A stretch of 15,607 nt of DNA from JBOGJG01 sp050747825 (GCA_050747825.1 JBOGJG010000101.1:1-15607); one strand, 5' to 3'; shown: positions 6,262 to 14,648, counted from the first letter of the stretch. Made by a program: numbers and translations. The notes: generated by a model from the sequence alone, not told the origin.

Positions 6262-7067
6262 GGCGGGGGTCCGTAATCGTAGTAACGCCGTTTTTGATCC
6301 AGTTCCCTCAAGAGGTCCTGTCTCAGCGTCTGAGAATCGATGGCCCTGGCCGTTTCAATGGCTCGGGGGAGGTCATCCAGATACTGGTAAGTCTCAATCA
6401 AGCCCAACTGAGCCCGCGTCCGGCAGTCCACGCATCCGGTCTTCTGCAGAGCTTTCTGGAAGAAGGGCACGGATTCAGAATATCTCCGCTGGATCTGGAG
6501 GATCGTCCCCATCCTGACCAGCGATTGCTGAGCCAGTTCGTCAAAGGCTTCACTGCGGCTCACCTGTTCGAATTCTGTGAAAGCCCGGTCAAACTCCTCC
6601 AGCTTCAGATGAGCCGTGGCCACTTTGAACAGGATACGCCGCCGCGATGCGACTTTCGACTCCTGTTCTAATGCCAACTCCCAATATTGCAGAGCTTTGT
6701 CGAGGTCATTCAACTCGACTTCGTGGAGCTCGGCCAGCTTCAAATAGGTCCGCTGAATGAAAGGGCTATGGGGATATTCGGCAATGATTTTTTCAAAGTG
6801 AGTGACGGCCCTGTCTATCTGGTGGAAATTCAGATAATAAATCTCGCCGATCTCCCACAAAGCGTCATCCGCGTACTGGCTGGCTGGATAGCGCGAGTAG
6901 ACTGTCTCGTACCGCTCGATCGCTCCGAGATAGTCGGCCTGGCGCCACTTGGCCTGGGCGCGGGACAACTGCATGCCCACCCAATGCTCAGTCTGGACGA
7001 AGACCCAGACGGCGATTCCGAGCAGGAGGAACGGAATCAGGAGAACGATTCTACGTTTGTCCCTCAT
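6246..7067 (-). CDS. Membrane-anchored TPR-repeat protein
   Basis: A 273-residue protein from ATG 7067; a TTG at 7079 would add four residues. Seen: MRDKRR, then a hydrophobic anchor at about 7-24, then helical repeats of tetratricopeptide type: RAQAKWRQADYLGAIERYETVY (about 36-58), ADDALWEIGEIYY (67-78) with AVTHFEKIIAEYP (87-99), LDKALQYWELALEQ (122-135), FDRAFTEFEQV (159-169) and YSESVPFFQKALQK (196-209). A CVDC pair sits at 212-215. The layout resembles periplasmic scaffold proteins (YbgF/BamD-like in fold only), with the repeats outside the inner membrane. The start overlaps the last codons of gyrA by 17 bases and the stop overlaps the next gene, so co-transcription with gyrase is likely. 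The partner is unknown. Confidence 0.82.
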   Translation of the reverse strand: MRDKRRIVLLIPFLLLGIAVWVFVQTEHWVGMQLSRAQAKWRQADYLGAIERYETVYSRYPASQYADDALWEIGEIYYLNFHQIDRAVTHFEKIIAEYPHSPFIQRTYLKLAELHEVELNDLDKALQYWELALEQESKVASRRRILFKVATAHLKLEEFDRAFTEFEQVSRSEAFDELAQQSLVRMGTILQIQRRYSESVPFFQKALQKTGCVDCRTRAQLGLIETYQYLDDLPRAIETARAIDSQTLRQDLLRELDQKRRYYDYGPPPWNGQ

Positions 7068-9525
7068 CTTCCGGAACAACCTCGGCTTCTTCTTCGCGCG
7101 GCACGAGGGTCACCGCGGCGACTCGATCATCTCCACCCAGATCCATTAATTTAACACCGAGGGCGCTGCGGGAGATAGTCTGGCGAATCCGGTCGGCTTG
7201 AAGTCGAATGATCTTCCCTTTTTCGGTAATGATGATGACCTCATCGTCCTCCTCAACGTGACAAGCCGTGACCACCGGACCGTTTCGAGAGCTGGTCTTG
7301 ATGTTGATGACTCCCTGGCCTCCACGCCCCTGGCGCCGGTACTCGCCGATGGGAGTTCTCTTTCCGAATCCGTTTTCCGTCACGGCCAGGATGTCGGCCT
7401 TGCCATCAGCGGCGACGCCAATGCCGATCAAGTAGTCGTCCTTGCGTAAGCGAAGGCCAATGACGCCCCGTGCGGTACGCCCCATAGCGCGGACTTCTTC
7501 CTCGGAAAAGCGAATCGCCTTCCCCTGGCGTGAGAAAAGGAGGATATGGCTGGAACCGTCGGTGAGACGGACGGACATCAATTCATCATCCCGGGCAACA
7601 GAGCAGGCGATGATCCCGGCGGCACGGGGATTTGAGAAAGCCTTCAGCTCGGTTTTCTTAACGTATCCCTTCCGGGAAGCCATCATGACGTAGGATGGAG
7701 TATTGAAATCCTGGACGGCAATCATATCGGCGATCTTCTCGCCTTTTTCCAGATCGATCAGATTAACAATGGGCTTGCCCTTGCCGGCCGAGCCGACATC
7801 CGGGATCTCATAGACTTTGAGCCAGTACACCTTGCCACGATCGGTAAAGATGAGGATGTAGCTGTGGGTCGAGGCAACGAACAGATAATCGATGATGTCT
7901 TCCTCCGTTCGGGTAGACATCCCAATCCTTCCCTTGCCCCCGCGCCGCTGGCTTTTATAGATATGCAGGGCGGTGCGCTTGATATAGCTGTTGTGCGTGG
8001 CAGTGATCACCACTTGTTCCTCGGCGATCAAATCCTCGACCGTCAGTTCGGCTTCCTCATCCATAATGACGGTTCTGCGCTTGTTCCCGTATCTCTCCTG
8101 AATCTCTAACAACTCAGTCTTGATGACTTGCTTGAGGGCCTGTTCGCTGGCCAGGATCTCCCGCAGTTGGGCGATCTTCTTGATAATCTGTTCGTATTCT
8201 TCAATGATCTTATCGCGCTCCAGGCCGGTAAGGCGCTGCAGTCGCATGTCCAGAATGGCCTGAGCCTGGACTTGCGAAAACTCATATTCCCCCATCAGGC
8301 CCTGGCGCGCCTCGTCCGGGGTCTTTGAATTGCGAATGAGAGTTATGATCCCGTCCAGGTGATCCAGAGCCCTGGTCAGGCCTTCCAGGATATGGGCGCG
8401 TTGTTCGGCCTTGTCCAGCTCAAAACGGGTGCGGCGGGTGACCACCTCCCGGCGATGTCCGATGAAGAAATTCAATACTTCAGACAGCGTCATCACTCTG
8501 GGCTGGCCATCCACGATAGCCAGCAGGATGACACCGAAGGAAGACTGCATGGCGGTGAGCTTATAAAGCTGATTGAGGATGATCTCCGGCTGCTCGCCGC
8601 GCTTCAGCTCAATCACCACGCGCATCCCTTCTCGATCGGACTCATCGCGGAGATCACTGATGCCTTCAATTCTCTTTTCCTGGACCAGTTGGGCGATCTT
8701 CTCGATCAGCCTGGCCTTGTTTACCTGGAAGGGTATCTCGTGGAGAACGATCGCATCGCGCTCCTTGGCCTTGCCGATTTTCTCGATCGAGGCTTTGGCG
8801 CGCATCTGCACGATCCCGCGGCCGGTGGTATAAGCCTGGCGGATGCCGGCGCGACCGTAGATGAAGGCGGCGGTCGGAAAATCGGGTCCTGGGACCAGCT
8901 CCATCAGCTCAGCAACCGACGCATCAGGCCGATCGATGAGCAGCAAGGTAGCGTCAATTAATTCGCTCAGATTGTGGGGCGGAATGTTGGTGGCCATTCC
9001 GACGGCGATCCCCGAGGCGCCGTTGACCAGCAGGTTGGGAAATCTGGCAGGCAGCACTGCCGGCTCGGTCAGCGAATCATCGTAGTTGGGCTGAAAGTCA
9101 ACCGTATCCTTGTCAATGTCGCCCAGCAGGTCCTCGGCAATCCGGGACATGCGGACCTCGGTATAGCGCATAGCCGCCGGAGAATCTCCATCCACCGAAC
9201 CGAAGTTGCCCTGCCCGTCGATCAGCTCTTCGCGCATGGAAAAGTCTTGAGCCATGCGCACCATCGTGTCGTAGACAGCGGCATCGCCGTGGGGGTGATA
9301 TTTACCGATCACGTCTCCCACCACGCGTGCCGATTTCTTGTAGGGCTTGTTGTAGTTAGTACCCAGTTCATTCATCGAATAAAGCACCCGGCGATGAACG
9401 GGCTTGAGGCCATCCCGGACATCGGGCAGAGCACGTCCAATGATGACGGACATGGCATAGTCCATGTAGGACGTCTTCATTTCCTCTTCGATGTTGACCG
9501 GAATTTCGTCTCCGCGGTATTCCAT
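7051..9525 (-). CDS. gyrA: DNA gyrase subunit A
   Basis: Breakage-reunion subunit of gyrase, which with GyrB introduces negative supercoils ahead of forks. The 824 residues are normal. Seen: an N-terminal winged-helix region with GDVIGKYHPHGDAAVYDT at 70-87, catalytic Tyr121 in AAMRYTE, a coiled-coil tower at about 370-490, the GyrA box QRRGGKG at 526-532, which separates gyrase from topoisomerase IV, and a six-bladed C-terminal wrapping domain to about 810. An acidic tail (EEEAEVVPEDEGQ) follows. In the quinolone-resistance region the residue equivalent to E. coli Ser83 is Ala82, while Asp86 (E. coli 87) is kept. It starts 20 bases after gyrB; that spacer is two copies of GTTTCTTG (9529-9544, plus strand) and holds no good ribosome site, suggesting coupled translation. 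Confidence 0.98.
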   Translation of the reverse strand: MEYRGDEIPVNIEEEMKTSYMDYAMSVIIGRALPDVRDGLKPVHRRVLYSMNELGTNYNKPYKKSARVVGDVIGKYHPHGDAAVYDTMVRMAQDFSMREELIDGQGNFGSVDGDSPAAMRYTEVRMSRIAEDLLGDIDKDTVDFQPNYDDSLTEPAVLPARFPNLLVNGASGIAVGMATNIPPHNLSELIDATLLLIDRPDASVAELMELVPGPDFPTAAFIYGRAGIRQAYTTGRGIVQMRAKASIEKIGKAKERDAIVLHEIPFQVNKARLIEKIAQLVQEKRIEGISDLRDESDREGMRVVIELKRGEQPEIILNQLYKLTAMQSSFGVILLAIVDGQPRVMTLSEVLNFFIGHRREVVTRRTRFELDKAEQRAHILEGLTRALDHLDGIITLIRNSKTPDEARQGLMGEYEFSQVQAQAILDMRLQRLTGLERDKIIEEYEQIIKKIAQLREILASEQALKQVIKTELLEIQERYGNKRRTVIMDEEAELTVEDLIAEEQVVITATHNSYIKRTALHIYKSQRRGGKGRIGMSTRTEEDIIDYLFVASTHSYILIFTDRGKVYWLKVYEIPDVGSAGKGKPIVNLIDLEKGEKIADMIAVQDFNTPSYVMMASRKGYVKKTELKAFSNPRAAGIIACSVARDDELMSVRLTDGSSHILLFSRQGKAIRFSEEEVRAMGRTARGVIGLRLRKDDYLIGIGVAADGKADILAVTENGFGKRTPIGEYRRQGRGGQGVINIKTSSRNGPVVTACHVEEDDEVIIITEKGKIIRLQADRIRQTISRSALGVKLMDLGGDDRVAAVTLVPREEEAEVVPEDEGQT

Positions 9526-9528
9526 TTG

Positions 9529-9544
9529 GTTTCTTGGTTTCTTG
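9529..9544. repeat. 8-bp tandem repeat in the gyrB-gyrA spacer
   Basis: GTTTCTTG is present twice in direct tandem and makes up nearly all of the 20-base spacer. On the transcribed strand it reads CAAGAAAC twice, directly before the gyrA ATG, where a ribosome site would be expected. Confidence 0.6.
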
Positions 9545-9545
9545 C

Positions 9546-11993
9546 TTAAATATCCAGATTCTTCACATTCAGCGCGTTGTCCTCGATGAACTTGCGGCGG
9601 GGTTCGACCTGATCGCCCATGAGGATCGTAAAGATCTCATCCGTTTCGATGGCATCATCGATGTTGACCTGCAACAGGGTGCGGGTATCCGGATTCATGG
9701 TCGTTCCCCAGAGCTGATCCGGATTCATCTCACCCAGGCCTTTATAACGCTGAATGCTGAGACTTTTCTTGCCGGCGGCCACGATATGGTTGACCAGCTC
9801 CCATTCACTGCCGATGCTGGTCTCGCGATCTTTCTCCTTCACCACCAGCGATCCCTGCCGAAACTCGGAAATCTTCTGAGACAGAGCCAGCAACTGGCGC
9901 CATTCGGCAGAGGAGAGTAGTGGATAATTGACAGAAATCGAGTAAGCGCCGCCATTTTTCCCCTCCAACGCGTAAAGGCTGTGTTCTTCATCAAACGTGA
10001 CTTCCGACTCATAATTGAACTGCTCCAGCGTGTTCGCCAGCTCCTGCAGGTTCTTTCGCTGAGCGAAGAAGTCACGCAGAAACGCTTCGGAATTGGCCGC
10101 GTCGTAAAGGCCGCCCAGGTAATTCAGGATGCCATCCAGAAGCTTGCGGCTGCCGAATTTGCGATGCAGCTTGTCATAAATCTTTCCGAATTCGGTCAGT
10201 TCATGCATCTTATTGATCAGTTCCTGGCCGCGGTACTCCCTGCCCGAGTCCGGCACAGCCACGATCAGATCCTCTGTGGCTTTGCCCATCAGGTGCTCGG
10301 TCAATTCCTTTTCCCGGTGCAGATATTTTTCTTCCTTGCCCCGCTTGATTCGATAAAGGGGCGGCTGAGCGATGAACACGTGGCCGTTCTTAATCAGTTC
10401 CGTCATCTGACGGTAAAAGAAAGTCAGGAGAAGCGTGCGGATGTGGCTTCCGTCCACATCGGCATCGGTCATGATGATGATCTTGTGGTAGCGAAGCTTG
10501 GACAGGTCAAAATCATCCATTCCAATGCCCGTACCGATCGCCGATATCATCGTTGTAATCTCGTCATTGCCCAGCATCTTGTCGAAGCGGGCTTTCTCCA
10601 CATTGAGAATCTTCCCCTTGATGGGCAGGATGGCCTGGAATTTGCGATCCCGTCCCTGCTTGGCCGATCCGCCGGCCGAGTCACCCTCGACGATAAAAAT
10701 CTCCGAGAACTGCGGGTCTTTCTCCTGGCAATCGGCCAACTTGCCCGGCAGAGCAAGATTATCCAGGATTCCCTTGCGGCGAGTCAGGTCGCGAGCTTTG
10801 CGGGCAGCTTCGCGCGCACGCGCCGCTTCAACCGCCTTCTCCACGATGCGTCTGGCTATGGGAGGATTTTGCTCCAGAAAAATACCCAGCTTTTCGTTGC
10901 AGGCGGCCTGTACCAGCCCCTTCATTTCGCTGTTGCCCAGCTTGGCCTTGGTCTGCCCTTCAAATTGAGGATTGGAAAGCTTGATGCTGAGGACGGCCGC
11001 CAGTCCCTCGCGCACGTCGTCTCCACTGAGATTTTGCTTCAGGTCGCGCAAAAGATTGTTGGCCGAAGCGTACGCATTCAGCGTATGCGTCAGGGCCGCC
11101 TTGAATCCGACCAGGTGAGTGCCGCCCTCGACTGTGTTGATCGTGTTGGCAAAGGAAAACAGCGTCTCATTGTACCCGTCGTTGTACTGAATGGCGGCTT
11201 CAATCTGGAAACTATCCCTCTCCTCCTGAATGAATATAGGCTTAGGATGCAAGACGTTCTTGTTCTTGTTGAGGTGCTCGACAAAGTCGATGATTCCGCC
11301 TTTGTAGTGAAACTCCTGCTTCTTTTCGGAACGAAGGTCTTCAATAGCGATGGTCAGCCCCTGATTGAGAAAAGCCAATTCGCGCATTCTCTGCGAGAGC
11401 GTCTCGTAGTTGAAATCGAGAGTTTCAAAAATCTCAAGATCGGGGAGAAAGGTGATCTTCGTCCCCCTGCGGGTGGTCTTGCCCGTCTGATGGAAGCTGG
11501 TCACAGGGATTCCGCGCTCGTAGCTTTGCTCGTAGACGTGTCCATCGCGCCAGATCTCCAGATCCAGGCGCGCCGAGAGCGCATTGACGCAAGACACTCC
11601 CACTCCGTGCAATCCACCTGAGACCTTATAGGCGTCATTGTCGAACTTTCCTCCGGCATGCAGCATGGTCATGACCACCTGGGCCGCCGGGATACCCTTG
11701 CCCGCATGGATATCGACCGGAATCCCGCGCCCGTCATCCACCACGGTAACCGAGTTGTCGATGTGAATCGTCACGTCAATCTTGGAGCAGCATCCAGCCA
11801 GAGCCTCATCGACCGAATTGTCGATCACCTCATAGACCAGGTGATGCAATCCGGGCGCGGCAGTCGAGCCGATATACATGGCCGGCCGCTTGCGGACAGC
11901 CTCCAGGCCTTCCAGGATCTTTATCTTTTCCGCGTTATAAACGTTCAGATCCTTGCTGATCTGATTCGCCAAAATGTTTGCTTTTTCTGCCAT
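9546..11993 (-). CDS. gyrB: DNA gyrase subunit B
   Basis: ATPase subunit of gyrase. The 815 residues put it in the long class. Seen: GHKL ATPase features (EVIDNSVDEA at 55-64 with the Asn/Glu pair, DDGRGIP at 86-92, the GGLHGVG lid at 126-132), transducer lysine region QTKAKLGN at 347-354, TOPRIM motifs EGDSAGGSAKQGR at 436-448 and DADVDGSH at 510-517, and C-terminal QRYKGLGEMNP at 748-758. An insert of roughly 170 residues (about 560-735) lies between the TOPRIM metal motif and QRYKGLGEM, as in E. coli-type GyrB and absent from the short Gram-positive form. The ATG has only a weak ribosome site. A strong extended -10 promoter lies 39 bases upstream. It is separated from dnaN by 157 bases without recF. 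Confidence 0.98.
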   Translation of the reverse strand: MAEKANILANQISKDLNVYNAEKIKILEGLEAVRKRPAMYIGSTAAPGLHHLVYEVIDNSVDEALAGCCSKIDVTIHIDNSVTVVDDGRGIPVDIHAGKGIPAAQVVMTMLHAGGKFDNDAYKVSGGLHGVGVSCVNALSARLDLEIWRDGHVYEQSYERGIPVTSFHQTGKTTRRGTKITFLPDLEIFETLDFNYETLSQRMRELAFLNQGLTIAIEDLRSEKKQEFHYKGGIIDFVEHLNKNKNVLHPKPIFIQEERDSFQIEAAIQYNDGYNETLFSFANTINTVEGGTHLVGFKAALTHTLNAYASANNLLRDLKQNLSGDDVREGLAAVLSIKLSNPQFEGQTKAKLGNSEMKGLVQAACNEKLGIFLEQNPPIARRIVEKAVEAARAREAARKARDLTRRKGILDNLALPGKLADCQEKDPQFSEIFIVEGDSAGGSAKQGRDRKFQAILPIKGKILNVEKARFDKMLGNDEITTMISAIGTGIGMDDFDLSKLRYHKIIIMTDADVDGSHIRTLLLTFFYRQMTELIKNGHVFIAQPPLYRIKRGKEEKYLHREKELTEHLMGKATEDLIVAVPDSGREYRGQELINKMHELTEFGKIYDKLHRKFGSRKLLDGILNYLGGLYDAANSEAFLRDFFAQRKNLQELANTLEQFNYESEVTFDEEHSLYALEGKNGGAYSISVNYPLLSSAEWRQLLALSQKISEFRQGSLVVKEKDRETSIGSEWELVNHIVAAGKKSLSIQRYKGLGEMNPDQLWGTTMNPDTRTLLQVNIDDAIETDEIFTILMGDQVEPRRKFIEDNALNVKNLDI

Positions 11994-12031
11994 AAATTTT
12001 CTTAATTCCGGCCGCCTTTCGAGGACACTTT

Positions 12032-12040
12032 ATTATACCA
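12032..12040 (-). promoter_or_regulatory. Extended -10 promoter of gyrBA
   Basis: On the minus strand TGGTATAAT is a perfect -10 (TATAAT, 12037-12032) with the TGn extension. The -35 region at 17-base spacing is GTTTCA, a poor match, as is common for extended -10 promoters. The predicted transcript starts near 12025, giving a leader of about 32 bases. Confidence 0.72.
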
Positions 12041-12048
12041 TAAGGCCC

Positions 12049-12062
12049 CTGTTTTGAAACAG
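12049..12062. promoter_or_regulatory. Palindrome overlapping the gyrB -35 region
   Basis: CTGTTTTGAAACAG: 6-bp perfect arms CTGTTT/AAACAG around TG, lying over the -35 position of the extended -10 promoter. Placement suits a repressor or activator site; the protein that would bind is unknown. Confidence 0.45.
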
Positions 12063-12132
12063 TTCAGCTATGATATGTGGGGGCATGAGGCGGTCATCAC
12101 CACCATATATTGTAGGTGGCGGCAGGCAGGCG

Positions 12133-12151
12133 GCGGGTGGCCGGCACCCGC
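12133..12151 (-). terminator. Hairpin at the dnaN stop codon
   Basis: GCGGGTG (12133-12139) and CACCCGC (12145-12151) pair perfectly around a 5-base loop, reaching the last base of the dnaN stop. No T-run follows on the minus strand, so it is not a classical intrinsic terminator. It may stabilise or process the 3' end, or act with Rho. Upstream on the plus strand lies a GGCGG/GGCAGG-rich stretch (12115-12137), with a second short stem CCACC/GGTGG at 12100-12104 and 12115-12119. Confidence 0.45.
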
Positions 12152-13257
12152 TAGAGTTTCATGGGCATGACAACGTAGTCGTACACGTAACCCTCCTCGC
12201 CTTTGGGGTGCAGGAGGCCTTGCGTCTCGCCGTCTTTGAGCTCCAGGATAAGTTCTTCGCTTTCCAGATTGGACAGGAATTCGATCAGGTAGCGGGCATT
12301 AAAACCGATCTCAATCGGCTCTCCCTGATACTGCACCGGAATGCTCTCTTTGGCTTCGCCATAATCGGGGCTGGCGGACGAGATGTCCAGTTGCCCCTCC
12401 TTAAAGGAAAAACGCACGGCATGAGACTGCTCGTCAGCCATGGTGGCGACTCGCTTTAGAGCATCGCTGAAATCCAGGGTATTCATAACGACCTGCCGGT
12501 CATTGTCCTTGGGAATCACCATCTCGTAATTGGGAAACTGGCCGGAGAGAATTCTGGAGACCAGAAGTCTCTCGCCCACCCTGAAGAAGAGATGATTTTC
12601 ACTGCTTCCAAATTGGACCTGCTCCAGATCTTCCGAGGTAAGCTTGCTCAACTCCACCAGGGTCTTCTTGGGCACGAGGATCCGCAAGTCTCCCTTCAGG
12701 CCGGGAATCTCAAGACTGCGGGTAATTAAGACCAGACGATGTCCGTCGGTAGTGACAAAGCTAAGCCCCTTGCCATTTCCCAGCATCAGAGCTCCGTTAA
12801 GAGTATAGCGGGACTCCTCCTGCGTGATGGCGAAAATGCAGCGGGCGATCATGTGGCGCAAAGCCGGGGCCGAGAGTACAACAGGTGTTCCATTAACGGC
12901 CGGAATGTCGGGGAAATTGCTCTTGGCAAGACTGGCGATCTTGAAACGGGACCTCTCGCAGGTGACGTTGATCCAATCCTGACCGGAAGCTTTGAGATGG
13001 ACATCTGATTCGGGCAAAAGCCGCACGATCTCAACCAGCTTTCGAGCCGAGACGGTCAGCGCTCCGCTCACCTTTACGGCGGCGGGACAGGAACACTGGA
13101 CTGTCACATCCAGATCAGTGGCAGTGATCATCAGCGCATTTCCAGTGGTTTCCAAAAGCAGATTGGCCAGAATGGGCACGGTCGTCTTCCGCTCCACCAC
13201 CCCCTGCACGTACTGAAGTTCTCGGAATAATTCTCCTTTTTTAACCACTAAATCCAT
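12151..13257 (-). CDS. dnaN: DNA polymerase III beta sliding clamp
   Basis: Forms the ring-shaped dimer that tethers polymerase III to DNA and recruits many replication and repair partners. The 368 residues match the family. Seen: an N-terminal KKGELFRELQYVQGVVERKTTVPILANLLLE-like segment, ATDLDVTV in domain 1, FVTTDGHRLVLITR in the middle domain, FPNYEMVIPKDN beginning domain 3, and the C-terminal YVYDYVVMPMKL that forms the peptide-binding pocket edge. The ATG is preceded by AAGGAT (13272-13267) at nine bases. The gene lies 56 bases after dnaA on the same strand, so dnaA-dnaN is likely one operon, with a hairpin over the dnaA stop between them. Confidence 0.98.
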   Translation of the reverse strand: MDLVVKKGELFRELQYVQGVVERKTTVPILANLLLETTGNALMITATDLDVTVQCSCPAAVKVSGALTVSARKLVEIVRLLPESDVHLKASGQDWINVTCERSRFKIASLAKSNFPDIPAVNGTPVVLSAPALRHMIARCIFAITQEESRYTLNGALMLGNGKGLSFVTTDGHRLVLITRSLEIPGLKGDLRILVPKKTLVELSKLTSEDLEQVQFGSSENHLFFRVGERLLVSRILSGQFPNYEMVIPKDNDRQVVMNTLDFSDALKRVATMADEQSHAVRFSFKEGQLDISSASPDYGEAKESIPVQYQGEPIEIGFNARYLIEFLSNLESEELILELKDGETQGLLHPKGEEGYVYDYVVMPMKL

Positions 13258-13309
13258 AAATTAAAGATCCTTCTTCCCGGGCCATACAGGCTTGGGCCTC
13301 AGGCCTCAC

Positions 13310-13337
13310 CTGATCAGCTCTGGATGGAGCTGATCAG
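13310..13337 (-). repeat. Perfect 11-bp hairpin spanning the dnaA stop codon
   Basis: CTGATCAGCTC (13310-13320) and GAGCTGATCAG (13327-13337) are exact inverted copies around a 6-base loop. The dnaA stop (13314-13316) is inside the stem, and the last dnaA codons form the other arm and loop. No T-run follows toward dnaN, so it is not a standard terminator. It could slow RNA polymerase, protect or expose the dnaA 3' end, or bind a protein; each arm also holds TGATCA. Confidence 0.75.
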
Positions 13338-14648
13338 CTTTTGAAGCGTATTATTGACCCGCTGGTCCCTGCCGCGCAAGCTTTCGATTTTTCGAATGGA
13401 GTGCAAGACGGTCGTATGATGCTTCCCTCCAAAGTCCTTGCCGATCTGGGGCAGAGAGTTTCCTGTCAGTTCCTTACACAAGTACATGGCGACTTGGCGC
13501 GGCTCGGCCACTTTTCGTGAATTGTCTTTCGCCTTCAGATCAGTGATCTTTAAACCAAAGTGGTCTGACACCACTTTTTGAATGAGCTCAGTGGAGATCA
13601 TCCGGGACTGGTTCTCCACCAGGTTACGAAGAACTTTTTGTGCCAGGGAAAACGTGATCGGCTCTCCCGTGAGACTGCTAAAGGCGATCAGGCGCACCAG
13701 CGATCCCTCCAGTTCGCGAACATTTGATTTCACATTGCTGGCGATGAAGAAAATGACTTCGTCAGGCAAAGCAACCTTTTCGAGTTCCGCCTTCTTGTGC
13801 AGGATGGCGATCTTGGTTTCAAAATCGGGAGGCTGGATATCCGCAATCAATCCCCATTCAAAGCGGCTGTGCAGCCGCTCTTCCAAGGTCGGGATTTCCT
13901 TGGGAGGCGAATCGCTGGAGATGACGATCTGCTTCTGGGCGTCATAGAGCGCATTAAACGTATGGAAGAACTCCTCCTGCGTCCTTTCTTTTCCCGCCAG
14001 GAACTGGATATCGTCCATCAGCAGGACATCGATATTGCGATATTTGTCCCGAAACTGGATGGTCTTGTCGTAACGGATCGAATTGATCAACTCGTTCATG
14101 AACTGCTCGGAAGAAATGTAGGCAAGGCGGGTCTGTGGACTGAGCGTCTTGATACAGTGGCCGATAGCATGCATGAGATGAGTCTTGCCAAGCCCGACTC
14201 CACCATAGACGAACAGCGGATTGTAAGCCTTGGAAGGGTGTTCGGCGACTGCCAGCGCCGCGGCGTGAGCGAATTGATTGCACAAGCCGACCACGAAACT
14301 CCCAAAGGTGTACTTGGTATTGAGATTTCCGCACGACCGATCTTCACAGGCCTGTTTCAGGTTGGCGGCGAAGGACCCGTTGGCGGGCTCACAAGAGAGC
14401 GCCTCATGGTCTTCGACCATAAAAGACACCTTGAATTGGTGCAAATTCAATTCTCTTAATGACTCATCAATTACCTCAGAGTAATTCTCGGCCAGCCAGT
14501 ATTTGAAATGCTTGTTTGGAACTCGAACCAGCAGCCTGTTTTCTTCAAAGTCCTGCTTGTACAGCGTCGTGGGTTTGAACCAGATGTCAAAGTTTTGGTG
14601 AGAAATCCGCTTTTCGATGCAAGAAAGAATGTTGTTCCAAAGCTCCAT
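13314..14648 (-). CDS. dnaA: Chromosomal replication initiator protein DnaA
   Basis: AAA+ ATPase that binds DnaA boxes and melts oriC. The 444 residues are typical. Seen: domain I at about 1-80 (MELWNNILSCIEKRISHQNF, WFKP), a short linker domain II (about 81-108), AAA+ domain III with Walker A GGVGLGKTH at 149-157 and Walker B VLLMDDIQF at 208-216, and sensor/arginine-finger region LEERLHSRFEWG at 255-266. Domain IV (about 350-440) carries EPRQVAMYLCKELTGNSLPQ and GGKHHTTVLHSIRKIE at 407-422. In E. coli that motif is GGRDHTTVLH, so His410 replaces an Asp that contacts the box. The ATG has GAGG eight bases upstream. It is first gene of the leftward replication cluster, next to the putative origin; autoregulation through the DnaA boxes upstream is likely. 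Confidence 0.98.
   Translation of the reverse strand: MELWNNILSCIEKRISHQNFDIWFKPTTLYKQDFEENRLLVRVPNKHFKYWLAENYSEVIDESLRELNLHQFKVSFMVEDHEALSCEPANGSFAANLKQACEDRSCGNLNTKYTFGSFVVGLCNQFAHAAALAVAEHPSKAYNPLFVYGGVGLGKTHLMHAIGHCIKTLSPQTRLAYISSEQFMNELINSIRYDKTIQFRDKYRNIDVLLMDDIQFLAGKERTQEEFFHTFNALYDAQKQIVISSDSPPKEIPTLEERLHSRFEWGLIADIQPPDFETKIAILHKKAELEKVALPDEVIFFIASNVKSNVRELEGSLVRLIAFSSLTGEPITFSLAQKVLRNLVENQSRMISTELIQKVVSDHFGLKITDLKAKDNSRKVAEPRQVAMYLCKELTGNSLPQIGKDFGGKHHTTVLHSIRKIESLRGRDQRVNNTLQKLISSIQS

Noticed and set aside
9981..11621. A 546-codon open frame on the plus strand opposite gyrB
   Set aside because: It is antisense to a clear full-length gyrB, and its translation shows no recognisable domain. 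The same holds for 821-1930 opposite acs and 13797-14459 opposite dnaA.
12049..12062. parS-like centromere site (TGTTT...GAAACA)
   Set aside because: parS is a 16-bp palindrome with CACGTG at its centre; this site has only the outer parts and lacks four central bases.
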